Shown piece after piece: positions 1 to 11,174 of a stretch of DNA of 64,000 nt. Positions within the stretch are counted from its first letter, which is position 1, and each line of letters begins with the position of its first letter. This DNA comes from Ottelia alismoides (Eukaryota; Streptophyta; Magnoliopsida; Alismatales; Hydrocharitaceae). Below the pieces are notes generated by a model, which ran no database searches, was not told the origin of the DNA, and saw nothing but the letters and a program-made list of their open reading frames with translations. Location of the stretch: NCBI GenBank assembly GCA_037367405.1, contig JAZKJV010003365.1, positions 62,001 to 126,000 on the forward strand, written 5' to 3'. The translations under genes and the position numbers were made by a program.

Positions 1-1692
1 AGTTAGTTATGAATTTTTAAAGTTTAACAAATTTTTGTGTTATATATATATATTTTTTGATCATATTTTTTAATTTTTGTTTTGTTTTTGGTTTAATATG
101 CAAAATATATAAAATATGATGTAGCTAATTTTTGTAGGATTTTTTAGAGTATTTGGTATTATTATTATGTTATTTTATTTATGATGTAAAGGGGTATTTA
201 TAGGTAAGTATATATAGTTTGGGGGTATGGATGTAATTTTCTGAAAAATCTAGGGGGTAGATGTAATTAACAGGAAGTAGGGGGTTGGCACATAAATGTC
301 CCACAAAGCACATGGATGCACGTGTTTTCAGCCCGGAGAAGAATTGCCCGTAGTATCACAATTGTCGAGGGTCAATCTGCAATATGCCCAGAAATATTCA
401 CGTGCACGAGAAAAGCAATGAGCGGTGCCTTTGAATTGGTGACGACGTGTGTTAAAATGACGTATGTTGGATGCTCTTGATCTGACAGTTATGGATTAAT
501 CGAGAACAAAGGGATGTTCTTCCCTTTTTCTGGACTGTAGGCTACGGAGCTTCGCTTGGTTCTTCACGCGCAGCGATAATTCGAGACCGATGACCTCTCA
601 ATGGTACCATCAGGTGCGACGGCAACAAGTCTTTGAGGTGCAAAGGATAGAAGTGTGAAAACGGTGCTCGACGGTGCTCGAGGTGGCAGTGTATCTCGTA
701 TCCTGCGATATTGCTTCACGGTGGAAGGTCAATAGATCTGATCGATCCAAGTAACGTATTATGTAACTGCAGGTGCATGCGATGAGGCTCCAAATGATGT
801 GGATCTGGCAGCTTGTGCTCAGGTGGTCCTCAAGTAAATCGAGATGGAGTTTAAGGGACTCGGGGAAGGATCAAGTCTCTGTTTCAAAAATTGTGTACCT
901 GCAAATCCGAACTTCTCTCTCCATTCGGAATAAATCGGAGCTCGATAAAAAAAACATTCAGATCTATAAAATCGTTGAATTGATTTTCCAGATCTCAATA
1001 TTTTGGAAAGCCTTATAATCCCAATTCCACTCAAAGACTTCGTTTCTAATCATGGAATTAACATGCACGTTAAAACACCTCCAGAGAATTGCATTTGTGT
1101 GGAATCCTACGTCATTTGATCAGACCAAATCAACAGACACCAATTACTTTGGATTTGTTTCAGTTTATTTATTCTCCCAGCAAATGTATTAGAATATAAA
1201 GTCAGATCTCAATACATGAAAATGAATATAACAAGTTTTATGAAGTTCCAAACTTCTCTCACAAGCTCGAAAATATGAATGATTGGCTTTGAAATCAAAC
1301 AGAAAGTGGAGGTCCTCTGATCGACAGATCAGATCAGAACTAAGTCACTGATCTAAATTTAGAAAGCAAACTAAAATGTTATCTACGATTACTGGAATGA
1401 AGAGGAGTTTGATGATCAAAGTTGAAGAGATAAAACTGAATAGAGTAGAGGTTTTGAGGAGAAAACAGAAGGAGAACGAGGTGAGATAGAAGCTATCTAA
1501 CCCAGAAGATGAAACTGTTCGTCACCTAAAGAAGAACTCGGTGGAGCTCTGCTAGGTTTTGGCCTCGACGCGGCGGCGGAAACACGGAGGCTGAGCACGC
1601 GGCAGTGGCCTAAGGCCTCACCATGGCGGCGATCTCGCCGGAATCTCCTCCCTCGAAGCGGCTCAACGGAGGACGACGGGGAGTTGTCACCT

Positions 1693-1696
<4 letters not shown>
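1..1696. other. Gene-free stretch, no element recognised
   Basis: The first 300 bases are AT-rich. The rest is of mixed composition with only short open frames on either strand. I see no TE protein motif, no LTR end and no recognisable exon. The tone of 180-300 (repeated 'gggggta', 'atgtaatt') resembles plant LTR or UTR sequence, but no boundary can be placed. Confidence 0.4.

Positions 1697-1724
<28 letters not shown>
1697..1724. repeat. (TC)14 microsatellite
   Basis: A pure TC dinucleotide run in a GC-rich stretch. Such runs are common in plant 5' leaders, but no gene can be tied to this one. Confidence 0.9.
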
Positions 1725-1728
<4 letters not shown>

Positions 1729-1790
1729 CGGAGCTCGCGGACTGAAGGTGGGACTGATGGCGGATCCCGGCTCCATGGGGGAGAGACGAC

Positions 1791-1798
1791 TATATATA
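1791..1798. promoter_or_regulatory. TATA-box-like TATATATA
   Basis: The eight bases TATATATA are followed by GG, inside otherwise GC-rich DNA, and a TC microsatellite lies about 70 bp away. The motif is nearly symmetric and could serve either strand. No convincing coding exon follows on either side, so a promoter is only a guess. Confidence 0.2.
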
Positions 1799-1980
1799 GG
1801 CGAGGAGAGATGTGAGCACCGCTAGCGGTGACCGGAGCAGGAGATCGTCGGTGAACGACCGGCCGTTAAGGAGGTTAGGACGGTGGCGGCGAGAAGGGGA
1901 GATGAAGAAGGAAGGCAAATGGGGAGGAGATGGGTTAGGAGGAAGAAGGGGCGTTGGAGAAGAAGAAGAGAAAAAAGAAA

Positions 1981-1998
1981 GAGAGAGAGAGAGAGAGA
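1981..1998. repeat. (GA)9 microsatellite
   Basis: A pure GA run within a longer purine-rich stretch (about 1900-2060). The open frames here on both strands are low-complexity products of the repeat, not genes. Confidence 0.85.
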
Positions 1999-2078
1999 TA
2001 GCCAATGAGATGTTGCCATGTAGCAGGAATATGTTAAGAGGGAAAAGGGACAAAAATAGGAAAAAGACAAATACATAA

Positions 2079-3199
2079 AAGTATAGATATAATAAATACC
2101 TCATACATCAAATTAAATATATAATGTAGATATAAATTATAATTAATTAAATTAAAATAAATAATTTAAATAAATAAATAAATGAAATATTATTTATTTA
2201 TAAATATATAGTAAATGTATTAAATAATAATATAAGTTAAGGTTTATTTTACATTATACCAAAACAGACCCCGAAAACCGCATTTTTCGCATTAACTCTG
2301 ATTTTAGCGCAACTAGTGTCATTTTGTAGATAATTGAAAAATATAATTTTAGGAACCGAGTTTGCTCAATTCGGAGTTGATACGGCCGAGTTATGAGGCC
2401 CGGTCAAAATGATAGCGGCTTCGGACCTCTAGATTTTATTGGTATTTTAATTTACTTTTATTTTTATATTTTTATATACAATTTTAGATGATTTTAAGAA
2501 AAAGAATTAAGTTAATCAGGTTTATAGTTATTTAATTAAAAATCCGGGAAGATTTTACATATAGTATAAGTATACAACGGATCCAAAAAGTTGAAACTCA
2601 CCGGTTTTATCCAAATTTTTTTCTGATATTTTTACTAAATAGTATTACATACAAAATAGATTTTAAAGTGAGATTGGTCAATTTGGAGTTTTCTATAAAT
2701 AGATATGAACCTCGGAAGTCAGCTTTTGCGGCTTTTCCGATTCATTACGGTTATTTTATTTTTATACCGAAATATTCTTCTGATATTTTTATAAAATAAT
2801 ATATATTTTTACGAACAACTGTTACAAAAGAAGTGTTTTGATTTGAAGTTGTTTTGATGATAAATAAAATAGGTGAAGTATTTACAAAGTGAAAAGGGGT
2901 AAATTATATTTTTTATCTTGATTTTCTGAATATATTTATAAGTTATGATCCTTATCTCCCCCTACTTATTTATTTTGTCGACCCGGTCAATATTGACATG
3001 GTCTCAGGATTAGGATCAGTCTGTATATTAAATATATATTTCTTTTCTTTTTATGTTCTTTTTTCTCTTTATTCTTTTATTCTGGATAATTTAAGTGTTA
3101 AATATATAATATTAATAATTGTAGTTAGAGTGATAATTAATTGGAATTAGTGATTATTTATATGTATTTTACTAATGATTTTAGCCAAAATGAAAGAAT
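2079..3199. other. AT-rich stretch without recognisable gene
   Basis: AT-rich DNA with many short direct repeats of AAATA type. Phrases such as 'gagttatgaggcccggtcaaaatg' resemble plant LTR-element noncoding DNA, but no ends were found. Confidence 0.35.
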
Positions 3200-4810
3200 A
3201 AAGGCGATGAATCACGGATTCATCATTTCCCTATACTTTACCTTTGCTAGTCCCTTAGCAAACACTTATTCTATAAATAAGTGCCAACAAAAAGAAAAAG
3301 AAAAAGAAAAATAAAAGAACTTAGAACATGCTTGTTTCTTTAAATCGGTTTTCACTTTATCCAAAATCTGGAGCCTGGAATCAGACCTTTAGATTAATAG
3401 TGTGTCGGGACTCTATTAGAATTAAGATTTAAACCTCGGCAGCCCTCAAGTTTCACAAATCCTTATCCAGGTTCACCCCAATAGCTAGCTCAGATCCACT
3501 TATTCATTACGCAAACTTTTCATCTTTGAAGGCAATTTGTACTGTGTGTGAAAAGTTTTAGCTCTTCCCGCTTAAGGAAGCGAAGGAACCGCCCATCCAG
3601 CTATACATTCCCATTGGGCCCTTGTCCAGTAACTCAATCCTCGAGGAGGGAGGTATTTCCTTCTAAGGTCAGGTCGTGCTGTGTCCACAATCGAGTATAG
3701 AAAGAAGATAGGAAGAATTGGAAGAGAACTGGAGTGTGATCGGTGTAATCACATCTCTTGTGAAGTATGGTCGGTTTAGCCAAGTCTCCACGAAGACATG
3801 CAGGCTTTTCTTAAGCTCAGACCATTGTGGTCGTTTTGGTATTTGATGTATTTAGCTTATTTGGTAGTAGTGATTGTTGTTGCATTGCATAAGTCTTTTA
3901 TGCCCCGACGGATATAGCATCTTTTCATTCCGTCCATTTTTGGGGTCTTGGAAAAAATCGTGCCAGCAGATCCTTCCCTCATCCGAAGCTTTGTTTCAAC
4001 CCCAATCTCTCCCATCTTAAGACCTCATCACCGCCAGACAAGGATGGAAATGCACCATCGAAATGGATTGCCCTTCGCAGCCTCAGGTAGGTCGAGTAAG
4101 TGCAGAGTGCATGAGCTCAAAATTTGTTCAAATGGAGAAGAGTTCAACGGATGACGCCATGTGTCCTACTTAGGCACTTTCATGTTGAATTCCGAACACG
4201 GTCTCATGGAACCCAAAGAATTAAGTCTAAAAGACCTGAAGAGTCTTAATTCTCGTTCCTAATAAAGTCCCTTTAGAATTAAGTGGATTAAGGCCTAAAC
4301 CAAGCTCCATCTCCCGGACTTAGATCCATTCAAACTTATTCTTAAAAATGCTAATGAATGCAACAATTTTTAATGAAGTGAATTTTTCGGATTAAATGCA
4401 TTAGAATATTTTTTAAAAGAATTTTATAAATTTTTATTGGATTTTAAAGCTTTTCTTTTTAGGGGTCTTTTTGTAAACGTTGGTGAATTAATTCAATTTA
4501 TACAAATTTTATACGGATTTTGTGAATTTTACAAGGGATTTTATACAAGTTTTATATACAAGTTATACAGCTTTTATACAATATTTTTACAAGGATTTTA
4601 TTTTTCAAATTTTCAAGGATTTTATTAGAGAATTTTACAACATTTTTATATAAAATTTTAAGCTATTTTTTTAATAAACCATTTTTACGGTTTTCTTGTG
4701 GTTTTTAAAAACCCAAAATATACACCCATACTTTTAGGAAGCCATATTATTAAAAATACGAGACGGTACGAGTTATGGCTTCTAAAGTATATATAGCATA
4801 TACATACGAC
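3200..4810 (-). other. Probable 3' noncoding part of the Athila/Tat-like gypsy relic
   Basis: No protein is encoded here. Read on the minus strand, this lies downstream of the integrase at 5435-6619, where Athila/Tat elements carry a long noncoding spacer and the 3' LTR. A small hairpin at 3263-3283 has 8-bp arms (CACTTATT/AATAAGTG). The stretch 4330-4740 is extremely T-rich with reiterated TTTTATACAA-like words. I could not place an LTR end, so membership in the gypsy element rests on position. Confidence 0.35.
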
Positions 4811-5305
4811 ACCCCCTATACTTAGCATGAACTATGTCCTCATAGTGACCAATGAAGCGGCAAATGAAGACATAACTCGGGCCAAGTATAGATCGGTGAA
4901 AATAATCTATACTACAATGACAAAAAGAATAACGAATGAATAAATAGAAGTCGGTCATCTCCTCTATACCTAGGATCAAGTGATCCTAAGGATAACATAC
5001 TCAAAACCGAAGACGATCGAGGTCAAGAGAATGTACACAACTCAACGACTCGGCTTGTCCCCCCTATACTTAGGGTAAAATATCCCTAAGTATAGAGACG
5101 AAAATCAAAAGATGAGGGACAAGCTAGGGAGCAGACGATACAAAAACGACGACAATCAAAAGGGAAATGAGTGAGATCACCCCCCTATACTTAGGGTAAA
5201 GTACACCCTAAGTATAAGCAACGACAGGGGTGATCGAACAGGAAGAATGAAAAACATGTTGTCTACACACCCCTATACTTAGGATAAAGCACATCCTAAG
5301 TATAG
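4811..5305. repeat. Array of hairpin-forming CTATACTTAGGG repeats
   Basis: Five spaced units share the core CCCCTATACTTAGG, at about 4811, 4961, 5061, 5181 and 5271. Three contain near-perfect inverted repeats. One has arms CTATACTTAGGG at 5064-5075 and 5084-5095 (12 bp, 8-nt loop). One has arms at 5185-5197 and 5205-5216. One has arms CTATACTTAGGAT at 5273-5285 and 5293-5305 (13 bp, 7-nt loop). The unit at 4969-4991 folds on CCTAGGATCA. The DNA between the units is not conserved. On the minus strand each unit reads as a purine tract (AAGTATAGGGGGG), resembling a repeated polypurine tract placed between integrase and LTR. Confidence 0.8.
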
Positions 5306-5434
5306 CAAAGCTAGATGAACCTAAGGGTGTAAGACAAACAAAAAGAAGAAAGAATGAAATCGAATATATATATATACAAGATGATCTTTGAGATTCAGGT
5401 ATGATATGCAGAGTGTAAGAATGAAGAAATCATC

Positions 5435-6619
5435 TCATACAAAATGGATTGGGACAACGTCAACGGTCAGCGGTTCATGATCGAGAAAGAGTTTTAACCG
5501 CTGACTGTTGACTCGAAAGGTGGATTCAGATGACAACTCAGATATATCGATGCTACCGTTGTCGTACACCTTTCTGACAATGTAAGGGCCTTTCCATTTA
5601 CTCTGAAATTTCCCTGGAAATAGTTTCAGTCTCGCATCAAATAGCCATACTTTCTGATCAGGCTTAAACTGTTTGTGGCTGATGTGAGAATCATGCCACT
5701 CTTTCATCCGCTCTTTATAATGTAGGCTACTCGTGAAGGCTTGATCGCTCAACTCTTCCAGGGCTGCCAATTCTGTTTGCCTCTGATCTCCCGCATCATC
5801 TAGACCAAAAATCACATCTTTCACTGCCCACAAGGATTTGTACTTGATTTCAACAGATAAGTGGCATGGATTGCCATAAACGAGTCGAAAGGGAGATGTG
5901 CCCAATGGAGTCTTGAAGGATGTTCGATATGCCCAAAGAACCGAGTCTAAAAGCTGTGACCAATCCTTTCGGTCTGGGCAAATAACCTTCTGCAAGATCG
6001 TCTTGATCTCCCAATTCGAGACTTCGGCTAGACCATTCGTCTGAGGATGATACGGAGTAGCAACTCGATGATCTATACCAAACTTGTTAGCAAGTGCTCT
6101 TACCTTGTCATTGATGAAGTGGCAACCCCTATCTGAGATCAGAACTCGAGAGACCCCGAACTGCGTAATAACGTGCTTTCTCAGGAACTTGCAAATCGTG
6201 TTCGCATATGCGGCTCGGGCAGGAATAGCATCTACCCAACGGCTCACATAATCCACAGCTAAAAGGATATACTCGAACCCCTGACTTTTCGGAAACAGGC
6301 TCATAAAGTCTATACCCCATGCGTCAAACACTCCACAGAAGTGGATCGGCTGCATCGGCATCATATTTCTATGTCCACAAGTGCCCATCTTCTGGCAGTT
6401 AGTACATCTTTTTATGAATGCATGACCATCCGCTACGAGCGTAGGCCACCAAAGGCCGGATTGGAGCACCTTTTGTGTTGTCCTCTTCCCTGAATGGTGT
6501 CTTCCAGCTTCTAATCGATGACAATACATGAGGAAAAATACGAGGTCAGCAAAACATCGAGCAGAGGAAGGGATTAAGGGACTATAAGAGGAAAGAGAAG
6601 TAGGAACAGAGCAGACCAC
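5435..6619 (-). pseudogene. Ty3/gypsy integrase, Athila/Tat-type, isolated pol fragment
   Basis: The open frame of 394 codons is an LTR-retrotransposon integrase, which inserts element cDNA into nuclear DNA. From about residue 33 it has the zinc-binding HHCC domain (CHRLEAGRHHSGK then CTNCQKMG). The catalytic core follows with D (WGIDFM), D (SDRGCHF) and E (NGLAEVSN). The C-terminal part has GTSPFRLVYGNPCHL and the closing FRVNSQRLKLF. The last two motifs and the absence of a chromodomain point to non-chromovirus gypsy (Athila/Tat). The first 30 or so residues do not match the family, so pol is cut near 6540, and no reverse transcriptase, RNase H or gag lies upstream. The domain has no internal stop, which is unusual here. 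It cannot be autonomous. Confidence 0.85.
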
Positions 6620-6791
6620 TGAAGAGGAGCACCGTCAGTTCGCCAAAGAGGACGCTGCCAACCCTACCCTCACAACCGCTGGCCAAGAGGGTGAGGGAGG
6701 CAGATGCCGAGGGGCCCACAATGATTGTCGAGAAGAGGGGCATGAGCTTCGAGGTGGGGGTTGGAAGAGGGCCTATGGAGGGGTTGGAGGA
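6620..6791. other. Short spacer between gypsy relic and copia-1
   Basis: GC-rich and purine-rich sequence with no TE motif. It ends immediately before the TGTTAAGG start of the copia-1 LTR. Together with the G/A-rich flank at 11893-12120 it may be the old target of copia-1, but the two flanks share no clear target duplication. Confidence 0.4.
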
Positions 6792-6932
6792 TGTTAAGGG
6801 GAAATAATGGGATGCTTTATTAGAGGTCCAAGGGTTCTTTTATATAAAATAAGAACCTCTTGGGTAAACTACAGGAAGAGGAACAGATAAATAAAAAATA
6901 TAACAATACCAGAGATAGTTAATATCTCAACA
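6792..6932 (-). repeat. copia-1 LTR, downstream (3') copy
   Basis: 141 bp, running from TGTTAAGG to CTCAACA. On the minus strand it contains a TATA-like TATATAAAAG. The polypurine tract lies directly inside it. Confidence 0.88.
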
Positions 6933-6943
6933 CTCCCCCTCAA
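6933..6943 (-). other. copia-1 polypurine tract
   Basis: The plus strand reads CTCCCCCTCAA, so the element strand has TTGAGGGGGAG right against the 3' LTR. This is the usual primer for plus-strand DNA synthesis. The same tract occurs in copia-2, copia-3 and copia-4. Confidence 0.85.
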
Positions 6944-6984
6944 GTTGGAGCGTAGATATCAACATCTCTGATAAGGTTCTCTCA

Positions 6985-7500
6985 CTAGGGCCTTTGTAAG
7001 TACATATGTTGTCCGGACTCCCGAGCTGACATGCTTAGTATGATGATACCCTTTTGTATCATGTCACGAGTATAGTGACAATCCACTTCTATGTGCTTTG
7101 TCCTCTCATGAAAGGATGGATTGTTTGCAATGAAGAGAGCAACTTGATTATCACATTGGAGGTGCATGGGAAGAGGTACTTCTATAGTCAGGTCGGTAAG
7201 AATGGATCTGACCCACATCATCTCCGTACTAGCTTGTGCCATGGCCATGTATTCAACACTTGATCTGCAAACCACAGTCTGCTTCTTACTCTTCTATCAA
7301 ACAAGAGAATTCCCTATGAACATAGCAAAGCCATATGTAGACTTTCTATCCTTTGGACACCCAGCATAATCTGCATTTGCGCATGCTGTAACGGAGAGAG
7401 ATGTGCCTCTGTTGAAAAGAAGTCCAGGACCAGTTGAAGTCTTCAAGTATCTTAGAATCATATGGATTGCATCCATATGTGCATGTCTGGGATGCTCCAC
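6985..7500 (-). pseudogene. copia-1 RNase H region (broken)
   Basis: The end of the copia polyprotein is split between two frames. Upstream is the linker (HPRHAHMDAIHMILRYLKTSTGPG, then CANADYAGCPKDRKSTYGF). Downstream is the RNase H core (SSVEYMAMAQASTEMMWVRSILTDL, then [32 protein letters not shown]). RNase H removes the RNA template during reverse transcription. A frame change near 7280-7300 and a missing final ~10 codons before the polypurine tract show decay. Homologous blocks are at 24627-24989 and 44280-44800. Confidence 0.82.
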
Positions 7501-7799
7501 AACTGGCTCACTTTGCTTATGACAAATGATATGTCAGGCATGGTAATAGTTACATATAGTAGCTTGCCAACAAGCTCTCTATACATCCTTTTCTTGACTT
7601 CCTCAGTATCATTATCATAAAACTTCATGCTTGAGTCAAGCAGGAGTGGTGGCAGGTATGCAATATGCCATGCCTGTCTCTGACAGAAGATCTATAATAT
7701 ACTTCCTCTGGATCATCACAAGACCTCGTTGGTTCCTGACAAACTCTAGTCCAAGGAAGTAACGTAATTGTCCAGGATCCTTAATCACAAACTGCTGAC

Positions 7800-8480
7800 C
7801 TAGGAAGTCATTGGCACTCTAAATGCCCTACTCGTCATCCTCTGTGATAATAATGTCATCAACATAAACAAGAATAACTGTAGTACCTCTATGGGTCTTC
7901 TGTACGAACAATGAGTGATCAACAATTGATCTCACAAACCATGCTGCTCTATCAAGTTTGAGAGCTTTTGGAACCATGCTCTTGGACTCTGCTCGAGGCC
8001 ATAGATAGCCTTGTGTAACCTGCAAACCTTCTGACACTCCCCCTCAGCAGCAAACCCAAGTGGTTGCTGCGTGTAGACCTTCTCCTGTAGATCACCATAG
8101 AGGAATGCATTCTTCACATCAAGCTGATAAAGAGGCCAATCTCGTGTCACAGCAACGACAAGGAGAATACGTAGAGTAGAGTGTCTTGCAACTGGGGAGA
8201 AAGTATCGTGATAGTCTACCCCATATGTCCGGGTAAACCATCGTTCCACAAGTCTCGCCTTATAGCGATCTATACTCCCATTTGCACGGTATTTCACAAT
8301 GAACACCCATTTGCATCCCACAACTGATGTATCAATAGAAGCTGAAATAAGACTCCACGTACCACATGGTTGTAGTGCAACCATCTCCTCCTCCATGGCT
8401 AACCTCCACTGGCTATCTTTGAGAGCCTCCCGATACGTCTACGGTATCTGCACTGCTGATAGTGCCAAAGTAAATCTCCT
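7800..8480 (-). pseudogene. copia-1 reverse transcriptase region (broken)
   Basis: The RT domain of copia type (RVT_2) is readable. It has [58 protein letters not shown] and LHKAIYGLEQSPRAW, and in another frame the active-site YVDDIIIT. Frames change near 7930-7960, and the highly conserved GFTQ-type segment reads ERWFTR. The open part covers 8396-7932. A proline-rich linker between integrase and RT lies at 8564-8926. No functional protein can be made without repairing several lesions. Confidence 0.85.
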
Positions 8481-8563
8481 GAAATCCTCTGACAACCTGC
8501 TCAAAGAAACATGGGCTGCAAGAGGGTAAGTAGCACGCACCCGTTTCTGCTTTGGCAAAGCAA

Positions 8564-8926
8564 TCAATACGTCAAGTCTGGGGCCTGTAAATTTCCCTCT
8601 TGAGAGGGCACTTGCTCATCCTGTCTCGAATCCTGTTGCACAGTCAACTCAATAGTGCCATCAGTATAAACAATATGCTCATTACATATCTGAGATGTGT
8701 TGGATGATGGGCAAGGCACGTGAGCATGGCGAACAGAGCGAGACATGTGAGGAAAGACACGAGACAAAAGCTGAACCAAAGGAGGAGGTGAATGAGGTAG
8801 CAGAGATGGTGAAGGTGATGGAAGAGGAGGAGTAGGTGAAGGACCAACCTTAGGAGGTGGTGGCATGTATATCTCATCATTAGAGTCAGATGGAGCAAGT
8901 CTATCACATGTAGGAGAGAAATACAT
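8564..8926 (-). pseudogene. copia-1 integrase-RT linker, proline-rich
   Basis: This open segment has a [20 protein letters not shown] stretch. Copia polyproteins carry such a low-complexity proline-rich linker between the integrase C-terminus and the RT. The same linker is seen in copia-2 at 42640-42900. No separate function is claimed. Confidence 0.6.
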
Positions 8927-9002
8927 GACAAACTCAAAGAAAGTAACGTTAGCACTAACAAAATAATATTGCCTTAGAGGATCAAAGCAAGGATACCCCT
9001 TT

Positions 9003-9720
9003 TTGGGTACGAGAGTAGCCTACAAACACAAACTTGACAGCTCTGAGAGAGAGAGCCTGTCATGCCTTGTGGGAGACATCGTGAATGAAGGCAACAGATC
9101 CAAGCACATGAGGTGTAAGAGAGAAAAGATCCTTCTCAGAAAATACAATCGAGAAAGGAATCTTCTCTCCCAACACGGACGAGGGCATATGGTTTACCAA
9201 ATAATAAGCAGTAAGGACGTCATCACCCCAATAAGCATGAGGAGCATGACTCTGTATCAATAATGTCTTGGTTACATCAAGTAAGTGATGGTGTTTGCGC
9301 TAGGCAACACCGTTCTGCTGGGAAGTGTAAGCATATGAGGTCTGGTGAACAATGCTATGGGACCTAAGAAACTGAGAAAGCTGTAAAGTACAAAATTCCA
9401 AGGCATTGTCAGAACGGAGATACTTGACATTGGCAGAAAAAATATTCTTTAATTCATTAATAAAATACTTGACAACGGATCCATCCTCAGACTTATTTTT
9501 GATAAGAAATCCAGGAGAGTCTAGAAAAATCATCGACAACTACAAGATAAAAACGGTATCCCTGGTGATCAGGAACACGACTAGGATCCCAAATGTCTAA
9601 ATGAAGGAGCTCGAATAACTGAGAACTGCTCCGACTCTGACGGGATGGAAAAGAGGAACGCTAATGCTTCCCAAGTTGACATGCCTCGCACTGAAAGGAG
9701 GATCTCATAGAAATCTGAGG
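9003..9720 (-). pseudogene. copia-1 integrase (catalytic Glu codon replaced by stop)
   Basis: Read on the minus strand, the block runs from the pre-integrase zinc finger end (CEACQLGKH near 9690) through LDIWDPSRVPDHQGYRF and VVVDDFSRLSW. It continues with the second catalytic Asp (YLRSDNALEF) to QTSYAYTSQQNGVA, then a stop, then RKHHHLLDVT and AYWGDDVLTAYYLVNHMPSS. The stop at about 9301-9303 falls on the codon that normally encodes the catalytic glutamate of the D,D-35-E triad. Another frame change lies between the first Asp block and KNKSEDGS. The remainder reaches LGSVAFIHDVSHKA. Confidence 0.82.
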
Positions 9721-11171
9721 AAGAACATGACATAGCTTCTGCAGAGGAAGATGTCCAAGCCTAAGGTACCATATAAAGGAGAGACAGGTCCAGTAGGTAT
9801 ATTAGAAACACTAACATGAGGAGGTTGGACCAGTCTGTAGAGTCCCTGCTGCTCACGACCACACCCAATCACCCTGCCTGTGAGTATGCCCTGAAACACA
9901 AGAGACAAGGGGTTAAAGATGACACGACAATGCAGAACCTTAGTGACCTGACTAATAGAAAGTAAATTCATCTGAAAGGTGGGATCATATAAAGCGTTCT
10001 TCAAGCGCATGAATGGTGTCAAATGCACCTCCCCCTGTCTTGTAATGTGTAAGTGGTCGCCATTAGCAATGACAATCCATCTGCCAGGTGTTTTTGCCCT
10101 GTAGGACCTCAGCTGTGTTTTATCTCCACACAAATGGTGAGAAGCACCATAATCCATAATCCACTCTATCACGTCTGCATTCGTACTACCAGTAAAGGCA
10201 TAGATGATCTCTGAGGATCTTGAAGAGGCTCTAGCTGCTGCAGCAATATCTGCAGTGGTGGTGTCGGCAGTAGGAGTCATGATCTCTCGGATACGAGAGA
10301 CAATATCATCCAGGCGAGGATCGATATGGGGAGCTGAAGTCTCTGAAGACACAGTCTGTTTTACTGCTCGACCAGAAACATGATATCCATGCTTATGATA
10401 GCATGCATCCTCTGCATGTCTAGGGATGCGTAAGTAGGTGCACGGAATGTGGTGGCATCCATCGCCTCTCCCTCGAGATGGGCATCCTCTGGACTGGATT
10501 GCCCCACCTTGGCCCCAAGAAGCGGACATCATTAAAGAGTGCAAAGACATGACTGCCAAAGGGATGATGATCCGGTTGAGACGGCTATAGGCCTCCTCTA
10601 TATGGGGAATGGTAGCTCCAGTAAGAAGTTGAGTATGCGCAACATCATACTCTATATCAACTCCAATTATGAAAACTCCAACCATCGTGGAGTTCCTATA
10701 TGTTTCTTGCTGCTCAATAGATGCCGTAATAGGCATGTAGCTATGAATCTTTTCAAACATGCCATGCAACGAAGAGTAGTGACATGCAGGGGACGACCAT
10801 TTTGCTTGGTACTGTAGATATCGAACTGTAGTTGAAGGATCTTGGACTCATTCATTGCATGTGCATAGGTGGATGCGAAAGTGTCTTACATTGCCTTGGC
10901 AGTGGGTTGAGTTAGAATATCATTGGCTATTTCGGTACTAAGAATCCCACAAAGCCAGATACGCGCGTACGCATCATCTTGCTTCCAAGAAGCATTTGGC
11001 TCAGTCTTATCCGTTAGCTCTAGTTCTGTCATAATGTGTTCCTTGTTGTTACACTGCATGAGGGTGAGAACTGCATGGACCACAACTCACAGTTGGTCCC
11101 ATCCATCTTAGCGATGGGAGCCGGGCCTTGAAGGCTCCAGACGAGAAGATGTCACCCTTGTTGTCTGACAT
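9705..11171 (-). pseudogene. copia-1 gag and protease region (broken)
   Basis: Gag begins at ATG 11171-11169 (MSDNKGDIFSSGAFK). It continues in shifting frames through NASWKQDDAYARIWL, TQPTAKAM and QFDIYSTKQNGRPLH. A 354-codon open frame (10769-9705) then covers the gag C-terminus and protease. The zinc knuckle (CTYLRIPRHAEDAC) lacks its second cysteine. The aspartic protease motif reads WIMDYGASHHLCGD, with Tyr where the family has Ser or Thr (DSGA/DTGA), so the enzyme is probably dead even where the frame is open. The same start and order occur in copia-2 from 36660. Confidence 0.82.
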
Positions 11172-11174
11172 GAT

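Noticed and set aside
1812..2104. Overlapping open frames on both strands of 60-100 codons
   Set aside because: They are produced by GA/TC-rich low-complexity DNA, overlap each other and show no domain.
4811..5305. CRISPR-like array (repeats with different spacers)
   Set aside because: Plant nuclear context, irregular spacing, only five units with variable length, and no cas genes. The palindromes lie behind a gypsy integrase.
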